Assembly (NCBI GenBank): GCA_030826945.1
Contig: JAPQLC010000026.1
Coordinates: forward strand, 1 to 47,213
Length of the DNA stretch: 47,213 bases
Reading direction: 5' to 3'
From: Candidatus Thiobius zoothamnicola
GTDB taxonomy: Bacteria; Pseudomonadota; Gammaproteobacteria; Chromatiales; Chromatiaceae
Shown: positions 1-9,879 of the stretch, piece after piece
Layout of the letters: each line of letters begins with the position of its first letter
Position numbering within the stretch: position 1 is the stretch's first letter
The notes under the pieces: generated by a model
What the model was told of the DNA's origin: nothing
Database searches by the model: none
What the model saw: only the letters and a program-made list of their open reading frames with translations
Translations under genes and position numbers: made by a program

Positions 1-135
1 GCCAACTACCTCATCCTGTTTCTATTTGCAAGGCCTTTTTAGTCCGATTGCCCTGGGTTGTGCGCTATCCATCCTTTGATTTTTGTCTGGGACATGACAA
101 AATTATTGTTCTTCCATAAAGCATTCAACCTCATC

Positions 136-2757
136 ATGAAGACCAGCGCAGATATTCGTTCTGAATTTCTCCATTTTTTCGCCAGGAAAGGCCACAAGAT
201 CATCCCTTCCAGCCCTCTCATTCCAGGCAATGACCCGACTTTGTTGTTCACCAACGCGGGCATGGTGCAGTTCAAAGAGACTTTTTTAGGTAAAGAAAAA
301 CGGGATTATCAACGCGCGACCACGTCGCAACGTTGCGTGCGTGCTGGCGGCAAACACAATGATTTGGAGAATGTCGGCTATACAGCGCGCCACCATACTT
401 TCTTCGAAATGCTGGGCAACTTCAGTTTTGGCGATTATTTCAAACAGGATGCGATTCGCTATGCCTGGGAATTTCTCACGCAAGTATTGAAATTGCCTGA
501 AGATAAATTGTGGGTGACAGTTTATCAGGATGATGATGAGGCGGCGGCGATCTGGTTGCAGGAAATGGGTGTTGACTCGAGTCGATTCAGCCGCATTGGC
601 GATAAACCCGGCGGCAAGCGATACGAAAGCGATAATTTCTGGTCCATGGGTGATACTGGCCCCTGTGGGCCTTGTTCCGAAATTTTTTATGATCATGGCG
701 CTGATATTTGGGGTGGGCCGCCCGGCACGCCGGAGGAAGATGGGGATCGTTATATCGAGATCTGGAATCTGGTGTTCATGCAATATAACCGTGACGCCAA
801 CGGCCAGATGTCGCCTTTGCCCAAGCCTTCCGTTGATACTGGCATGGGTTTGGAACGTCTCGCGGCCGTGTTGCAGCATGTGCATTCGAACTACGAAATT
901 GACTTATTCCAGGCTTTGATCCAGGCCGCCGCCGCCGCGACGCATACTGGAGATTTGCAATCCAAATCCTTGCGCGTGATCGCCGACCATATTCGTTCTT
1001 GCGCTTTTCTGATCGTGGATGGCGTTGTGCCAGGCAATGAGGGGCGCGGTTATGTGCTGCGCCGGATCATTCGTCGGGCTATCCGGCATGGTTATCAACT
1101 GGGCCAACAGCAGCCTTTCTTTCATACTTTGGTTGCCGCACTGGATGAACAAATGGGCGAGGCCTATCCTGAATTACGGGCTGGCAAAGAACAGATCGAA
1201 CGTATTCTAAGCACCGAAGAGGAGCGTTTCGCCGAGACCATTGATCAGGGTTTGCGCATCTTGGAGGAGGCGATTGCGGATTTGTCAGATGATGTGATTC
1301 CAGGCGAAGTGCTATTCAAACTTTATGATACCTACGGCTTCCCATTGGATTTGACGGCTGATATCGCGCGTGAGCGCAATTTGCAAGTCGATACGGCTGG
1401 GTTCAATGCCGCTATGGATGCGCAGCGTGAACGCGCGCGTGCTGCCAGTCAGTTTGGCGTAGAACAGTCTGCGAATGTGCAATTGGATGGTGAGACGGAT
1501 TTCACCGGCTATGAACGTCTGGCGGATCAATCAACCATTCTGGCCTTATTTAAGGACGGCACCGCTGTGGATATGCTCAGTCACGGTGAGAGTGGCATGG
1601 TGGTGCTGGATCGTACGCCTTTTTATGCCGAATCAGGTGGACAGGCTGGCGATTCAGGCGCTTTGGTGACGCCGGATTTGCAGTTCGCTGTGCAGGATAC
1701 GCAAAAACAGGGTGGCAAGGTATTTGGACATATCGGCGAAGTCACCAAAGGCGAATTGCGCATTGGCGATGCCGTACAGGCGCAAGTGCATCAGGCGCAA
1801 CGTCGTCAAACCGCATTGAACCATTCATCCACGCATTTATTGCATGCCGCGCTGAGGCGGACTCTGGGGGATCATGTACAGCAAAAAGGTTCATTGGTCG
1901 AGGCGGGTCGATTGCGTTTTGACTTTGCCCATTTCGAGCCGGTCACGCGTGAGCAGTTGATTGCCATTGAGCAATTGGTGAATGCCTGGATTCGACAGAA
2001 TCATTTGGTTGAAACCCGTATCATGGCGTTGGACGATGCCAGACAAACGGGTGCTATGGCGTTGTTCGGTGAAAAATATGATGATCAGGTGCGGGTTTTA
2101 CGGATGGGTGATTTCTCCACCGAACTGTGTGGTGGCACCCATGTGAAATCCTTGGGCGATATTGGCTTGTTTAAAATCACTTTGGAAACTGGCATTGCTG
2201 CTGGCGTGCGCCGGATTGAAGCCGTCACCGGCGAACAGGCATTGGATTGGGTGGAGCAGGATGAAGAAAAACTCTCCCGCATTGGTAGTCTGTTGAATGC
2301 ATCACGCCATGAGACGTTGGATAAAATCACCAAATTAATGGAGCAAAACAAACAACTGGAAAAAGGGTTGCAGCGCCTCAAAAGCCGGATGGCGTCAGCC
2401 GCCGGAGCGGATCTGGTCGCGCAAGCAGTGGAAGTCAATGGCGTCAAAGTGTTGGCAGCGCAGTTGGATGAGGTTGAACCGAAAGCGCTGCGTGAGACTT
2501 TGGATCAACTTAAAAGCCAACTGGGTTCATCCGTCATTTTGCTGGCCGCCAGTCAAAAGGGCAAAGTGAATCTGATCGCTGGCGTAAGTAAGGATCTCAC
2601 TGGCCGTTATAAAGCTGGTGAATTGGTCAAACAGGCGGCGGAGAAAGTTGGCGGCAAAGGCGGCGGTCGCCCTGATATGGCGCAGGCAGGCGGCAATGAT
2701 CCGGCGGGTATTGGTGCCGCTTTGGCTCTGGCACAGTCGTGGGTTGCTGCGCGGTGA
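136..2757 (+). CDS. alaS: Alanyl-tRNA synthetase
   Basis: Charges tRNA-Ala with alanine in the cytoplasm and edits mischarged Ser or Gly. The 873-residue protein matches the usual bacterial length of about 875. The N-terminal class II catalytic domain carries the motif 2 region [15 protein letters not shown] near residues 85-100. The editing domain has the zinc-type ligands H563 and H567 (HSSTH) and C665/H669 (CGGTH), and the C-Ala domain ends with [12 protein letters not shown]. The frame is open further upstream, but the family start [15 protein letters not shown] begins at this ATG; the ribosome site before it is weak. Neither recA/recX before it nor lysC/csrA after it is present, unlike the order common in many gammaproteobacteria; only 135 bases upstream are visible. 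Confidence 0.98.
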   Translation: MKTSADIRSEFLHFFARKGHKIIPSSPLIPGNDPTLLFTNAGMVQFKETFLGKEKRDYQRATTSQRCVRAGGKHNDLENVGYTARHHTFFEMLGNFSFGDYFKQDAIRYAWEFLTQVLKLPEDKLWVTVYQDDDEAAAIWLQEMGVDSSRFSRIGDKPGGKRYESDNFWSMGDTGPCGPCSEIFYDHGADIWGGPPGTPEEDGDRYIEIWNLVFMQYNRDANGQMSPLPKPSVDTGMGLERLAAVLQHVHSNYEIDLFQALIQAAAAATHTGDLQSKSLRVIADHIRSCAFLIVDGVVPGNEGRGYVLRRIIRRAIRHGYQLGQQQPFFHTLVAALDEQMGEAYPELRAGKEQIERILSTEEERFAETIDQGLRILEEAIADLSDDVIPGEVLFKLYDTYGFPLDLTADIARERNLQVDTAGFNAAMDAQRERARAASQFGVEQSANVQLDGETDFTGYERLADQSTILALFKDGTAVDMLSHGESGMVVLDRTPFYAESGGQAGDSGALVTPDLQFAVQDTQKQGGKVFGHIGEVTKGELRIGDAVQAQVHQAQRRQTALNHSSTHLLHAALRRTLGDHVQQKGSLVEAGRLRFDFAHFEPVTREQLIAIEQLVNAWIRQNHLVETRIMALDDARQTGAMALFGEKYDDQVRVLRMGDFSTELCGGTHVKSLGDIGLFKITLETGIAAGVRRIEAVTGEQALDWVEQDEEKLSRIGSLLNASRHETLDKITKLMEQNKQLEKGLQRLKSRMASAAGADLVAQAVEVNGVKVLAAQLDEVEPKALRETLDQLKSQLGSSVILLAASQKGKVNLIAGVSKDLTGRYKAGELVKQAAEKVGGKGGGRPDMAQAGGNDPAGIGAALALAQSWVAAR

Positions 2758-2834
2758 TTTGTTGTGGCGGATTTATGGTTGAAACACCGGTAGAACTTAA
2801 CGTTGTGTGATTGTTGGCATCATGAGTTGATGCA

Positions 2835-3425
2835 TCATATACACTCATCTTTGCCTGCCGCCAGTCGATCAATCCAGGCCAACATATACAGTCGTTCGCG
2901 CTGTAACAGTTCGACATCCCGGTAGGCGTGGCTGATCAAGCTGATTCCCTGACCCAGGGCCAGGCAGCGCAGTGCCAATTCCTGCGCTTTGCCAGCATAG
3001 CCCAATTCGGCGAATTGGTCAGTGAGCCAGCCCTCATAAGTGGTTAGTAAGGCTTTGGCTTTTTTTTGCAGCGCGGGTTGGGTCTTACCCAGTTCGGTAT
3101 TCAGCGAACCGAGTGGGCATCCGTAATAAGGCAGGCTGTTCGCATGATCATGCAAGGTGTTGACGAAGCGATGCAAGCGTTGAACAGGTGTGCGGTATCG
3201 TCCATTCCAATCATCCAATAGGGTTTTGATGCGCGTCAGGCGAGCTTCAATCACCGCCGTCAGTAGTGCCTGTTTCGTTTTGAAATGGTAATAAATGTTG
3301 CCGCGTGCCACACCGCTGTTGTTGACGATATCGGAAAAAGCAGTCTGGTGATAGCCTGATTGATAAAACAATCGATCAGCGGTTGCAATGATTTTTTGGC
3401 GATTTTGCGGGTTTGGCGCTGGCAT
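2835..3425 (-). CDS. TetR/AcrR-family transcriptional regulator
   Basis: A 196-residue one-component repressor. The N-terminal helix-turn-helix is clear at about residues 10-55: [17 protein letters not shown] followed by [18 protein letters not shown], the hallmark of the TetR DNA-binding domain. The rest is the all-helical ligand-binding and dimer domain, which is too variable to reveal the ligand. It faces away from ilvD with 49 bases between the start codons, so it may control itself and possibly ilvD; I saw no convincing palindromic operator there. It converges with alaS across a 77-base gap. The target is unknown; the family often controls efflux pumps, and the RND pump in this window lies 37 kb away with no evident link. 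Confidence 0.92.
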   Translation of the reverse strand: MPAPNPQNRQKIIATADRLFYQSGYHQTAFSDIVNNSGVARGNIYYHFKTKQALLTAVIEARLTRIKTLLDDWNGRYRTPVQRLHRFVNTLHDHANSLPYYGCPLGSLNTELGKTQPALQKKAKALLTTYEGWLTDQFAELGYAGKAQELALRCLALGQGISLISHAYRDVELLQRERLYMLAWIDRLAAGKDECI

Positions 3426-3474
3426 AATATGGCGGACTAATCACATCAAATGGCACTTAGCAGGAGAATACACC

Positions 3475-5325
3475 ATGCCTGATTATCGTTCCCGCACGAC
3501 CACTCATGGACGCAACATGGCTGGCGCGCGTGCGCTTTGGCGTGCCACTGGCATGCAGGATGGCGATTTCGATAAACCTATTATCGCCGTTGCCAATTCA
3601 TTCACCCAGTTCGTGCCGGGTCATGTGCACTTGAAAGATCTCGGGCAATTAGTCGCGCGTGAGATTGAAAAAGCGGGTGGCGTGGCGAAGGAATTCAATA
3701 CGATTGCGGTGGATGATGGCATCGCCATGGGACATGGCGGCATGTTGTACTCTTTGCCTTCACGCGATTTGATCGCGGACAGCGTGGAATATATGGTCAA
3801 TGCGCATTGCGCGGATGCTTTGGTCTGTATTTCCAACTGCGACAAAATCACTCCGGGCATGTTAATGGCGGCCATGCGTTTGAACATTCCGACCGTCTTT
3901 GTCTCAGGAGGGCCGATGGAGGCGGGTAAAACCCGTCTGGCGAAAAAGGGGGATGTCAAACTGGATTTGGTGGATGCGATGATTTCCGCCGCCGATCCGC
4001 GTGAAACGGATGAGGATGTCGCGCAAATTGAACGCTCTGCCTGTCCGACCTGTGGTTCCTGTTCCGGCATGTTCACCGCCAACTCCATGAACTGCCTGAC
4101 CGAGGCACTGGGTCTGTCACTGCCTGGCAATGGCTCCTTACTGGCGACCCATGCTGAGCGTGAGAAGCTGTTTCTGGAAGCTGGGCATCTGATTGTTAAA
4201 TTGGCTAAACGCTATTATGAGCAAGATGATGCTACCGTTTTGCCGCGCAGCATTGCCTCTTTCAACGCTTTTGAGAACGCCATGGCACTGGATATCGCCA
4301 TGGGTGGTTCGACCAATACGGTTTTGCATCTGTTGGCGGCAGCGCATGAGGCAGGCGTTGATTTCAGCATGGCTGATATTGACCGGATGAGCCGCAAAGC
4401 GCCGCATCTTTGTAAGGTCGCGCCATCCACTCAGCAATATCACATGGAAGATGTCCATCGGGCTGGCGGTGTATTGGCTATTCTTGGCGAATTGGAGCGG
4501 GGTGGCTTGATTCATCGTGAGTGCTATACCATCCATCACGCCAGCATGGGCGAGGCTTTGGATCAATGGGACATTATGCGCAATCAGGAGGATACGGTCA
4601 GAAATCGTTTCCTCGCGGGGCCAGGCGGCATACCGACCCAGGTGGCTTTCAGTCAGAACAGCCAGTGGCCTGATCTGGATAGGGACCGGGAACAGGGTTG
4701 CATCCGCAATATGGCGAATGCCTACTCGAAAGATGGGGGCTTGGCGGTGTTGTACGGCAACATTGCTGAGCAGGGTTGCATTGTCAAAACCGCTGGTGTT
4801 GATGCGTCGATTCTGAATTTCACGGGCCGCGCCCGCATTTTTGAAAGTCAGGACGACGCTGTAGCGGCTATTCTGAATGATCAGATTGTGCCTGGCGATG
4901 TGATTATCATCCGTTATGAAGGGCCAAAAGGCGGCCCTGGCATGCAGGAAATGCTGTATCCAACCAGTTATCTCAAATCCAAAGGATTAGGCAAGGATTG
5001 CGCGCTGGTGACTGATGGTCGGTTCTCTGGTGGCACTTCAGGACTGTCAATTGGCCACTGTTCGCCCGAAGCTGCCGAAGGTGGGGCGATTGGCTTGGTG
5101 GAAGAGGGTGATACGATTGATATCGACATTCCCAATCGCCGCATCAATGTTGCCATCAGCGATGAAGCGTTAACGGCGAGACGCGCCGCGATGGAGGCTA
5201 AAGGCGCTTTAGCCTGGCGGCCTGAGAATCGGGATCGCGTCGTATCGCAAGCTTTGCGTGCTTATGCCGCGTTAACGACTTCTGCTGCGCAGGGTGCCGT
5301 GCGTAATTTGGCGCAGATTATTTGA
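3475..5325 (+). CDS. ilvD: Dihydroxy-acid dehydratase
   Basis: Dehydrates 2,3-dihydroxy-isovalerate and 2,3-dihydroxy-3-methylvalerate in valine, isoleucine, leucine and pantothenate synthesis. The 616-residue length equals that of the E. coli enzyme. Iron-sulphur ligand regions are visible as [12 protein letters not shown] (C122 in the E. coli-like position) and [17 protein letters not shown] (C190, C193, C196), and the C-terminal region contains [16 protein letters not shown]. The start is the ATG preceded by AGGAG (leader cagGAGaatacacc). No other ilv genes lie nearby, so the gene stands alone apart from the divergent TetR regulator. Confidence 0.98.
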   Translation: MPDYRSRTTTHGRNMAGARALWRATGMQDGDFDKPIIAVANSFTQFVPGHVHLKDLGQLVAREIEKAGGVAKEFNTIAVDDGIAMGHGGMLYSLPSRDLIADSVEYMVNAHCADALVCISNCDKITPGMLMAAMRLNIPTVFVSGGPMEAGKTRLAKKGDVKLDLVDAMISAADPRETDEDVAQIERSACPTCGSCSGMFTANSMNCLTEALGLSLPGNGSLLATHAEREKLFLEAGHLIVKLAKRYYEQDDATVLPRSIASFNAFENAMALDIAMGGSTNTVLHLLAAAHEAGVDFSMADIDRMSRKAPHLCKVAPSTQQYHMEDVHRAGGVLAILGELERGGLIHRECYTIHHASMGEALDQWDIMRNQEDTVRNRFLAGPGGIPTQVAFSQNSQWPDLDRDREQGCIRNMANAYSKDGGLAVLYGNIAEQGCIVKTAGVDASILNFTGRARIFESQDDAVAAILNDQIVPGDVIIIRYEGPKGGPGMQEMLYPTSYLKSKGLGKDCALVTDGRFSGGTSGLSIGHCSPEAAEGGAIGLVEEGDTIDIDIPNRRINVAISDEALTARRAAMEAKGALAWRPENRDRVVSQALRAYAALTTSAAQGAVRNLAQII

Positions 5326-5409
5326 GATCTGCGGCGTATTTTATCGGGTTATTGGTTGCGTCGTTTTTACTGAATGCCTCGTTGTTTGCAGCGGGGTATT
5401 TATGATTTT

Positions 5410-5874
5410 CTACTCTAATTCCAGGATGAAATGCCACTGCGCTTCAGTGATTGGCATAATGGATAGGCGATTGCCTTTGCGGACCAACGGCATATCCGTC
5501 AGTGTGGTTTCTGCATGGTTTTTCAGCTCTTTCAGGGTGATGTTACGTTTCAGGTCACGTACGTATTGCACATCCACCATGTACCAACGTGGTTTTTCCG
5601 GGTCGCTTTTGGGGTCATAGTACTGGGCGTCTGGATCAAAGGCGGTATGGTCCACATAACCGCTCTTCACCACTTGCATAATGCCGACGATGCCCGGTTC
5701 GGCGCAGTTTGAGTGGTAGAAAAACACCGGATCGCCGATTTGCATTTCGTCGCGCATCATATTGCGTGCCTGGTAGTTGCGTACGCCGTCCCAGTGATCA
5801 GTCTGGTTCGGTGCTGCTTTCAGGTGTTCTATGCCGAAAACGTCCGGTTCTGATTTCATCAGCCAGTGATTCAT
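5410..5874 (-). CDS. EVE-domain protein
   Basis: A 154-residue single-domain protein of the EVE family (PUA-like fold, related to human thymocyte nuclear protein THYN1). It starts MNHWLMKSEPDVFG and contains WDGVRNYQARNMMR, GDPVFFYHS and PRWYMVDVQ, all typical of the family. EVE domains are known or proposed to bind modified bases in DNA or RNA; the specific ligand of the bacterial stand-alone proteins is not settled. The frame is open 28 codons further upstream, but the family-like start is the ATG at 5874. It converges with ilvD (84-base gap). It sits next to a TIR-domain gene on the other strand; EVE domains also occur in defence proteins, but housekeeping use is equally possible. Confidence 0.93.
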   Translation of the reverse strand: MNHWLMKSEPDVFGIEHLKAAPNQTDHWDGVRNYQARNMMRDEMQIGDPVFFYHSNCAEPGIVGIMQVVKSGYVDHTAFDPDAQYYDPKSDPEKPRWYMVDVQYVRDLKRNITLKELKNHAETTLTDMPLVRKGNRLSIMPITEAQWHFILELE

Positions 5875-6053
5875 GTCATGCCTTTTGTCGATGGTGGTGG
5901 GTGACTTTATGTGTTTGGTCTTTGTAATGACACATCTAACAGGAGATTTCCCAAGCACCGCTTATAAAAATGTGTGACTAAATATTTGTTTATTCCTGGA
6001 TTACTGAGCGAGGAGGATCTGATATTGCTTAGAATAACGATTGCCTCTTTGGT

Positions 6054-6059
6054 TATAAT
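6054..6059 (+). promoter_or_regulatory. Candidate -10 box for the TIR-domain gene
   Basis: A perfect TATAAT lies about 65 bases before the predicted start at 6130. No good -35 match is found 16-18 bases upstream (the region reads tagaataa), so the promoter may be weak or activator-dependent. The leader ends in AAAGGATGG, a good ribosome site, just before the ATG. Confidence 0.4.
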
Positions 6060-6129
6060 AAAGCATTTTTCTGCCATAGATCTGTTTTGTGGTCTGGGTA
6101 CGTGGATGTTGAATAAAAAAGGATGGTAA

Positions 6130-6696
6130 ATGACGGGAATAAATAGAGCGCTTAAACATGCTGCTGATTCAATAGCGCCTGAAAGTTATGTGTCCAGCCA
6201 AAAGAAGCCTTGCGTTTTTCTATCCTACCTCTCTGTTGATAAAGAGATCGCGGTGAAAATTGGAGACTATATCTCGGAGAATGGCGATATTGACATATAC
6301 CTTGATGTGCATGACAAGCGTTTGCAATCTTCAGTGGATAAACAGGACTTTCGTGAAATAACAAAATGGATTGATAAAGGGCTGTCGTACTCAACGCATA
6401 TGATGTGTCTGGTGAACAAAGAGATATCGTCTTCCTGGTGGTTACCTTATGAAATCGGGTTTGCAAAGAAATCCGGTCGGAAAATCAGCGCATTGATTCT
6501 GAAGGGTAATTCCCATATACCGGATTATTTAAAGATCAGTCGAGTTTTGAGAGGCGTAAAAAGTTTGAACCAATATATGAAAGATCTCGAAAAAGAAGCC
6601 AGAAACCAACATGGTTACGCCATTCTCAATCAATCATTAGCACCGAATTATGAGGCCAAACACCCATTGGATAAGTGTTTAAACTGGAGTACATAA
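6130..6696 (+). CDS. Stand-alone TIR-domain protein
   Basis: A 188-residue soluble protein with a TIR fold at about residues 26-150. Visible elements are the first strand VFLSYLSVDKEIA (29-41), the DIYLDVHDKRLQ strand/loop (55-66), LSYSTHMMCLVNKEI (85-99) and WWLPYEIGFAKKSG (103-116). The last contains E108 in the position of the catalytic glutamate of NAD-consuming TIR domains, followed by a strand ISALIL. Bacterial TIR proteins are often NADases or cyclic ADP-ribose-type signal makers in antiphage defence (Thoeris ThsB, for example); others are secreted virulence factors. There is no signal peptide or fused effector, and no ThsA-like partner nearby. The gene looks AT-richer than its neighbours and sits between housekeeping blocks, which suggests acquisition. 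TIR fold is fairly sure; the role is inferred. Confidence 0.85.
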   Translation: MTGINRALKHAADSIAPESYVSSQKKPCVFLSYLSVDKEIAVKIGDYISENGDIDIYLDVHDKRLQSSVDKQDFREITKWIDKGLSYSTHMMCLVNKEISSSWWLPYEIGFAKKSGRKISALILKGNSHIPDYLKISRVLRGVKSLNQYMKDLEKEARNQHGYAILNQSLAPNYEAKHPLDKCLNWST

Positions 6697-6697
6697 T

Positions 6698-7447
6698 TTA
6701 TTGTTGCTCGGTTTCTCTGGGATGCCAGTGTCCCAGAACCCAGCGTGCGCATAATAAGGTCGCCAGATAAACGGCGAAATAACTGAAAATGACATCGCTA
6801 AGGAAGTGCCCGCCTTGTACTATCCGGCCAAACCCAACCACGGCACCAATGCCGATGCCATAATAGAGCCAACGGGCATTACCCAATGTCCAGGCAAGCG
6901 CTATAAAATAGAAACCCATTGAGGCATGTCCACTGACGAAAGAGCAGTTTGATTCGCACTGATCAGCCAGCGTGAATGGCGGTGTGAAGGTTTTTTCGCC
7001 GCCGAATTGTTCGATGAGGTGTGGTCTGGCGCGGCCTGATTCGCCTTTTAAGATGGCGTTGACCAACAAACCCGGGCCGACCGCCAAAGCGAGGAATAAA
7101 AACAAAAGGAAACGTCTTGTGCGTTGTTCTGCGTGCCGTGCCCAAATCCAACTGGCGACCCATAGCCAGATCAGTAGGGGAATCCATAGGTAGGGCAGAT
7201 CACGAAACAGCGCATAGATCCATTTAACCAGCCAAGCGTCGTGCAGATAAAAGCCATGTCCGGCTTGAAAAAATAAACCGGAAAACCAAAGGTCGATTTC
7301 CGGATATGCCAGAAACACTAAAATGGTGCCGATAAACCCTGTCAATGGCCATAATCGGCTGAATTCAGGTGGCTTAGACGGCGTGTGGAGATGTTTGCTG
7401 GGTATTTGTCGGGTGATAGGTTGAATCCATCGAATGATACGGATCAT
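6698..7447 (-). CDS. PAP2-family membrane phosphatase (copy A)
   Basis: An integral-membrane phosphatase of 249 residues that would remove phosphate from a lipid or polyprenyl pyrophosphate on the periplasmic side. The full PAP2 signature is present: K134-x6-R141-P142, S172-G173-H174, and R208-x5-H214-x3-D218. About six membrane segments are visible, for example TILVFLAY and LLFLFLALAVGPGLLV. It overlaps the end of the upstream glycosyltransferase by ATGA, so the two are translated together. Substrates known in the family include undecaprenyl pyrophosphate, phosphatidylglycerophosphate and lipid A 1- or 4'-phosphate (LpxE/LpxF). Pairing with an ArnT-like gene favours lipid carrier recycling or lipid A remodelling; the sequence alone cannot decide. 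Confidence 0.9.
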   Translation of the reverse strand: MIRIIRWIQPITRQIPSKHLHTPSKPPEFSRLWPLTGFIGTILVFLAYPEIDLWFSGLFFQAGHGFYLHDAWLVKWIYALFRDLPYLWIPLLIWLWVASWIWARHAEQRTRRFLLFLFLALAVGPGLLVNAILKGESGRARPHLIEQFGGEKTFTPPFTLADQCESNCSFVSGHASMGFYFIALAWTLGNARWLYYGIGIGAVVGFGRIVQGGHFLSDVIFSYFAVYLATLLCARWVLGHWHPRETEQQ

Positions 7448-8934
7448 GGTTTATTGCCTTGAAAATTTTGGCACCAATTCACATAGAGAGTGCGTTGCAG
7501 ATCATGATAGATATGGATATGTAATGGTTGCAAAGGCATGCATTGATTGAAAGAGTGTGTTTTATCAACGCCGATGGGTTGTTCGCTTAGCCAGATAAAT
7601 TCACCTTGCGGGTATCTGGCGACATTTTGCCGCAAGTCATACTGATGACGCCATTCGCCCTTTGGATTCCACGCACGGATCGTGGGCCGGCCATGTTCAT
7701 TACGGCTGTGGTAGGCCATAAGCGCCAGTAGTTTCCGGTCATCGGATAATAAAGCCGCATTTGGGTATCGCGCACGGATGGCTTTGAGTTGTTCACCCAG
7801 TTCCAGCCAGCCTAATCGTTTGAAGTAAGGGTCATTACTACGGCGCAGTTCCACATCGAATAGATCAGCTAATGCATGATAGTGATACATCATGCTAATG
7901 AGCGACGCATGCAAAACGATGCCCAGCCAAAGCGTTTTACGCGCATGTTGATGCAGCCAGTATACGCTGACAATGGTTAAACCTATATAGGCGGGTGAAG
8001 CCCAATTGATGTTAGCCTCGAATCGGTAAGCCTGGATGCTGATCAACACCAATAAGGGTAAGGACGCGAGTAACAGTAATCGATTGGCTGATGAGTGCCA
8101 GATACTGGGTCGCCATAACCAAAACAGCATGGCGATGAAGAAAACCGGGCCGAACACGCCGATTTGACCACCAATGAATTCACCTAAGGTTGACCAGCCA
8201 CCTAGGGCTTGATTTGTGCCACTGATGTGTTGGGTATGACTAAGGGTGATGAAATCGTTTTGTGTCAGCCAGTAAAGATTGGGCGACCAGACCAGTAATG
8301 CCATGCCGATGCCTGCCCATAATCTGGCGGAAAACAGTAACCGATAGCGACCCTCCAATAAAAGATACGATAATAAGCCCACAGCCAATACACCCATGGT
8401 GTATTTGCTGAGCAGTCCTAACCCGGCGAATAGACCGGTTAGCAACCACCAACGCCATTGGTCGTTTTCGGTGGCATGATGGAAGGCCCATAGGGTGGTG
8501 ACCCAAAACAGCATTAAGGGTGCATCGGTGGTGCTGAACAAAGAGACCAAACCGACGACGGGCAATAGCTGAAAAGCGAGTGCTGACCAGCCAGCGATGA
8601 TTGGGTTGTATAGGCGTGCTGCCAGCATATAAACCCAACAGGCGGCTGTGGTATGCAAAACCACTGAAACTGATTTGATCGCTAATGGTGATTCGTTGAA
8701 GAGTTGGCTGAACAAGCTCAGCAACCAAGCGATCATTGGTGGTTTGGAGAAATAACCCCAATCCAGATGATCCGACCAACTTAGGTAGTAAGCTTCTTCC
8801 AGATCTACCGGAATCCAACCCGTTTGGATGACCCAAAGACGATAAAAAGCCAGCAGGAGGACGCCAGTTAGTGCGAGTAGCGGCCAATGGGTGCTAATAG
8901 AGGTCGATTTAATTTGGCGTGCTGATTCGTACAT
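7444..8934 (-). CDS. ArnT/GT39-like membrane glycosyltransferase (copy A)
   Basis: A 496-residue multi-spanning transferase of the dolichyl-phosphate-mannose protein mannosyltransferase/ArnT superfamily (GT-C fold). It uses a polyprenyl-phosphate-linked sugar to glycosylate a lipid or protein on the periplasmic side. The first periplasmic loop has the acidic motif VDLEEAYYLSWSDHLDWG followed by GYFSKPPMIAWL, typical of the family. About ten to twelve hydrophobic helices and a C-terminal soluble domain (from about residue 390) follow. It starts 62 bases after the PAP2 copy B gene and overlaps PAP2 copy A by ATGA. It is clearly diverged from copy B at 9880-11433. Acceptor and sugar are unknown. 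Confidence 0.88.
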   Translation of the reverse strand: MYESARQIKSTSISTHWPLLALTGVLLLAFYRLWVIQTGWIPVDLEEAYYLSWSDHLDWGYFSKPPMIAWLLSLFSQLFNESPLAIKSVSVVLHTTAACWVYMLAARLYNPIIAGWSALAFQLLPVVGLVSLFSTTDAPLMLFWVTTLWAFHHATENDQWRWWLLTGLFAGLGLLSKYTMGVLAVGLLSYLLLEGRYRLLFSARLWAGIGMALLVWSPNLYWLTQNDFITLSHTQHISGTNQALGGWSTLGEFIGGQIGVFGPVFFIAMLFWLWRPSIWHSSANRLLLLASLPLLVLISIQAYRFEANINWASPAYIGLTIVSVYWLHQHARKTLWLGIVLHASLISMMYHYHALADLFDVELRRSNDPYFKRLGWLELGEQLKAIRARYPNAALLSDDRKLLALMAYHSRNEHGRPTIRAWNPKGEWRHQYDLRQNVARYPQGEFIWLSEQPIGVDKTHSFNQCMPLQPLHIHIYHDLQRTLYVNWCQNFQGNKP

Positions 8935-8996
8935 TGAAGGATTGTTGTGGATCCCGGGGAGCAGAGAAATTTGGGTGAGATTTGAATAATGTGAAT

Positions 8997-9872
8997 TTAC
9001 GACGGCTTATTATCGAGCCGGTCCATGCTCCGCCATGGGTAGTAGTCCAATACCAGCCGCCAGAACATAGCGAATACCAATGGGTAGATTAATACTGGCG
9101 TGGCTGGATTGCCGCCATCAATAAACAGCAGGGATAACATACCAAAGCAGATGAGTCCGATCACGCTCAGGTGGGTGGTCAGATTCAGCCCGGCCAGCCA
9201 GTGTCTGGCCCAGATTACGCCCAGCGCGGCTGAACCCAGGCCGCCGAACGCGCCAGCCAATACATCTTGTGGCCAGTGTACGCCGATGGCGATGCGGCTG
9301 AGTCCGACCAGGCTGGCGAGCAACAAAAGTGCGGTTCGTTCCCGGGTATGGCGTGCAAAGGCGAATAAAACGCCGCAAAAAACAAAGACAGTCGTGGTGT
9401 GTCCGGAGGGGTAACTGTGTGCTGTCAGCGCCGGGCCAACCAGCTTGATGTCCTGTAGATTGAGTACGCCCGGTGGACGGGGTATGTCGAGTAGATGTTT
9501 GAGTCCTTTGGTGTAGATCAGGGCAATCAGGCTGGCGATCAGTAAGGCCCAGATAATTTCCGGTCGTCGCCGGGCGAACAGCAGGCAAAGTGCCAAAAGC
9601 ACCCGCTCATCGCCAAACCGGGTGATCCAGGCCCAGACAAAATCCGGTAACAGGCTGTTCAACCAGGGGTTCAGGCTAATGAAGCCAATGTGATGACCAC
9701 CCGCAGCAAATAATATATTTTGCAAGAATGCCAGGCCCAGCATGCTGGCGGCCAGTAGGTATAGCGGATGGCTATCCTGGTACTTCAGGCGCTGTCTGGC
9801 CGTTTGCAGATTGGGCTTGATTGGCCGGGATATTGCTGCAAGCTGGGCGGAAAGCGAGTGAATCCATGGCAT
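8997..9872 (-). CDS. PAP2-family membrane phosphatase (copy B)
   Basis: A second PAP2 phosphatase, about 291 residues, with six or more membrane segments. The signature is complete: K-HLLDIP-R-P, PSGH in SYPSGHTTT, and SR-x5-H-x3-D in SRIAIGVHWPQD. It is closer to classic undecaprenyl-pyrophosphate phosphatase/PgpB-type sequences than copy A, whose middle motif reads VSGH. I place the start at the ATG at 9872; a TTG at 9887 is also in frame and would overlap the upstream gene. Neither has a clear ribosome site, which suggests translational coupling to the glycosyltransferase ending at 9880. Likely function: recycling of the lipid carrier or dephosphorylation of lipid A. Confidence 0.88.
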   Translation of the reverse strand: MPWIHSLSAQLAAISRPIKPNLQTARQRLKYQDSHPLYLLAASMLGLAFLQNILFAAGGHHIGFISLNPWLNSLLPDFVWAWITRFGDERVLLALCLLFARRRPEIIWALLIASLIALIYTKGLKHLLDIPRPPGVLNLQDIKLVGPALTAHSYPSGHTTTVFVFCGVLFAFARHTRERTALLLLASLVGLSRIAIGVHWPQDVLAGAFGGLGSAALGVIWARHWLAGLNLTTHLSVIGLICFGMLSLLFIDGGNPATPVLIYPLVFAMFWRLVLDYYPWRSMDRLDNKPS

Positions 9873-9879
9873 GGCGGCG

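Noticed and set aside
286..885. Long open frame on the minus strand inside alaS (199 codons)
   Set aside because: It is antisense to a well-conserved enzyme, has no family resemblance and no ribosome site. Similar shadow frames lie within ilvD, rpoD, the RND gene and others.
2828..2837. Palindrome TGATGCATCA at the alaS/tetR junction as a TetR operator
   Set aside because: It lies at the 3' ends of both genes, not near a promoter, and is short enough to occur by chance.
6130..6696. Complete Thoeris defence system
   Set aside because: Only the TIR gene is present. The neighbours on either side (EVE-domain gene and PAP2 phosphatase) do not encode a ThsA-like SIR2/SLOG effector.
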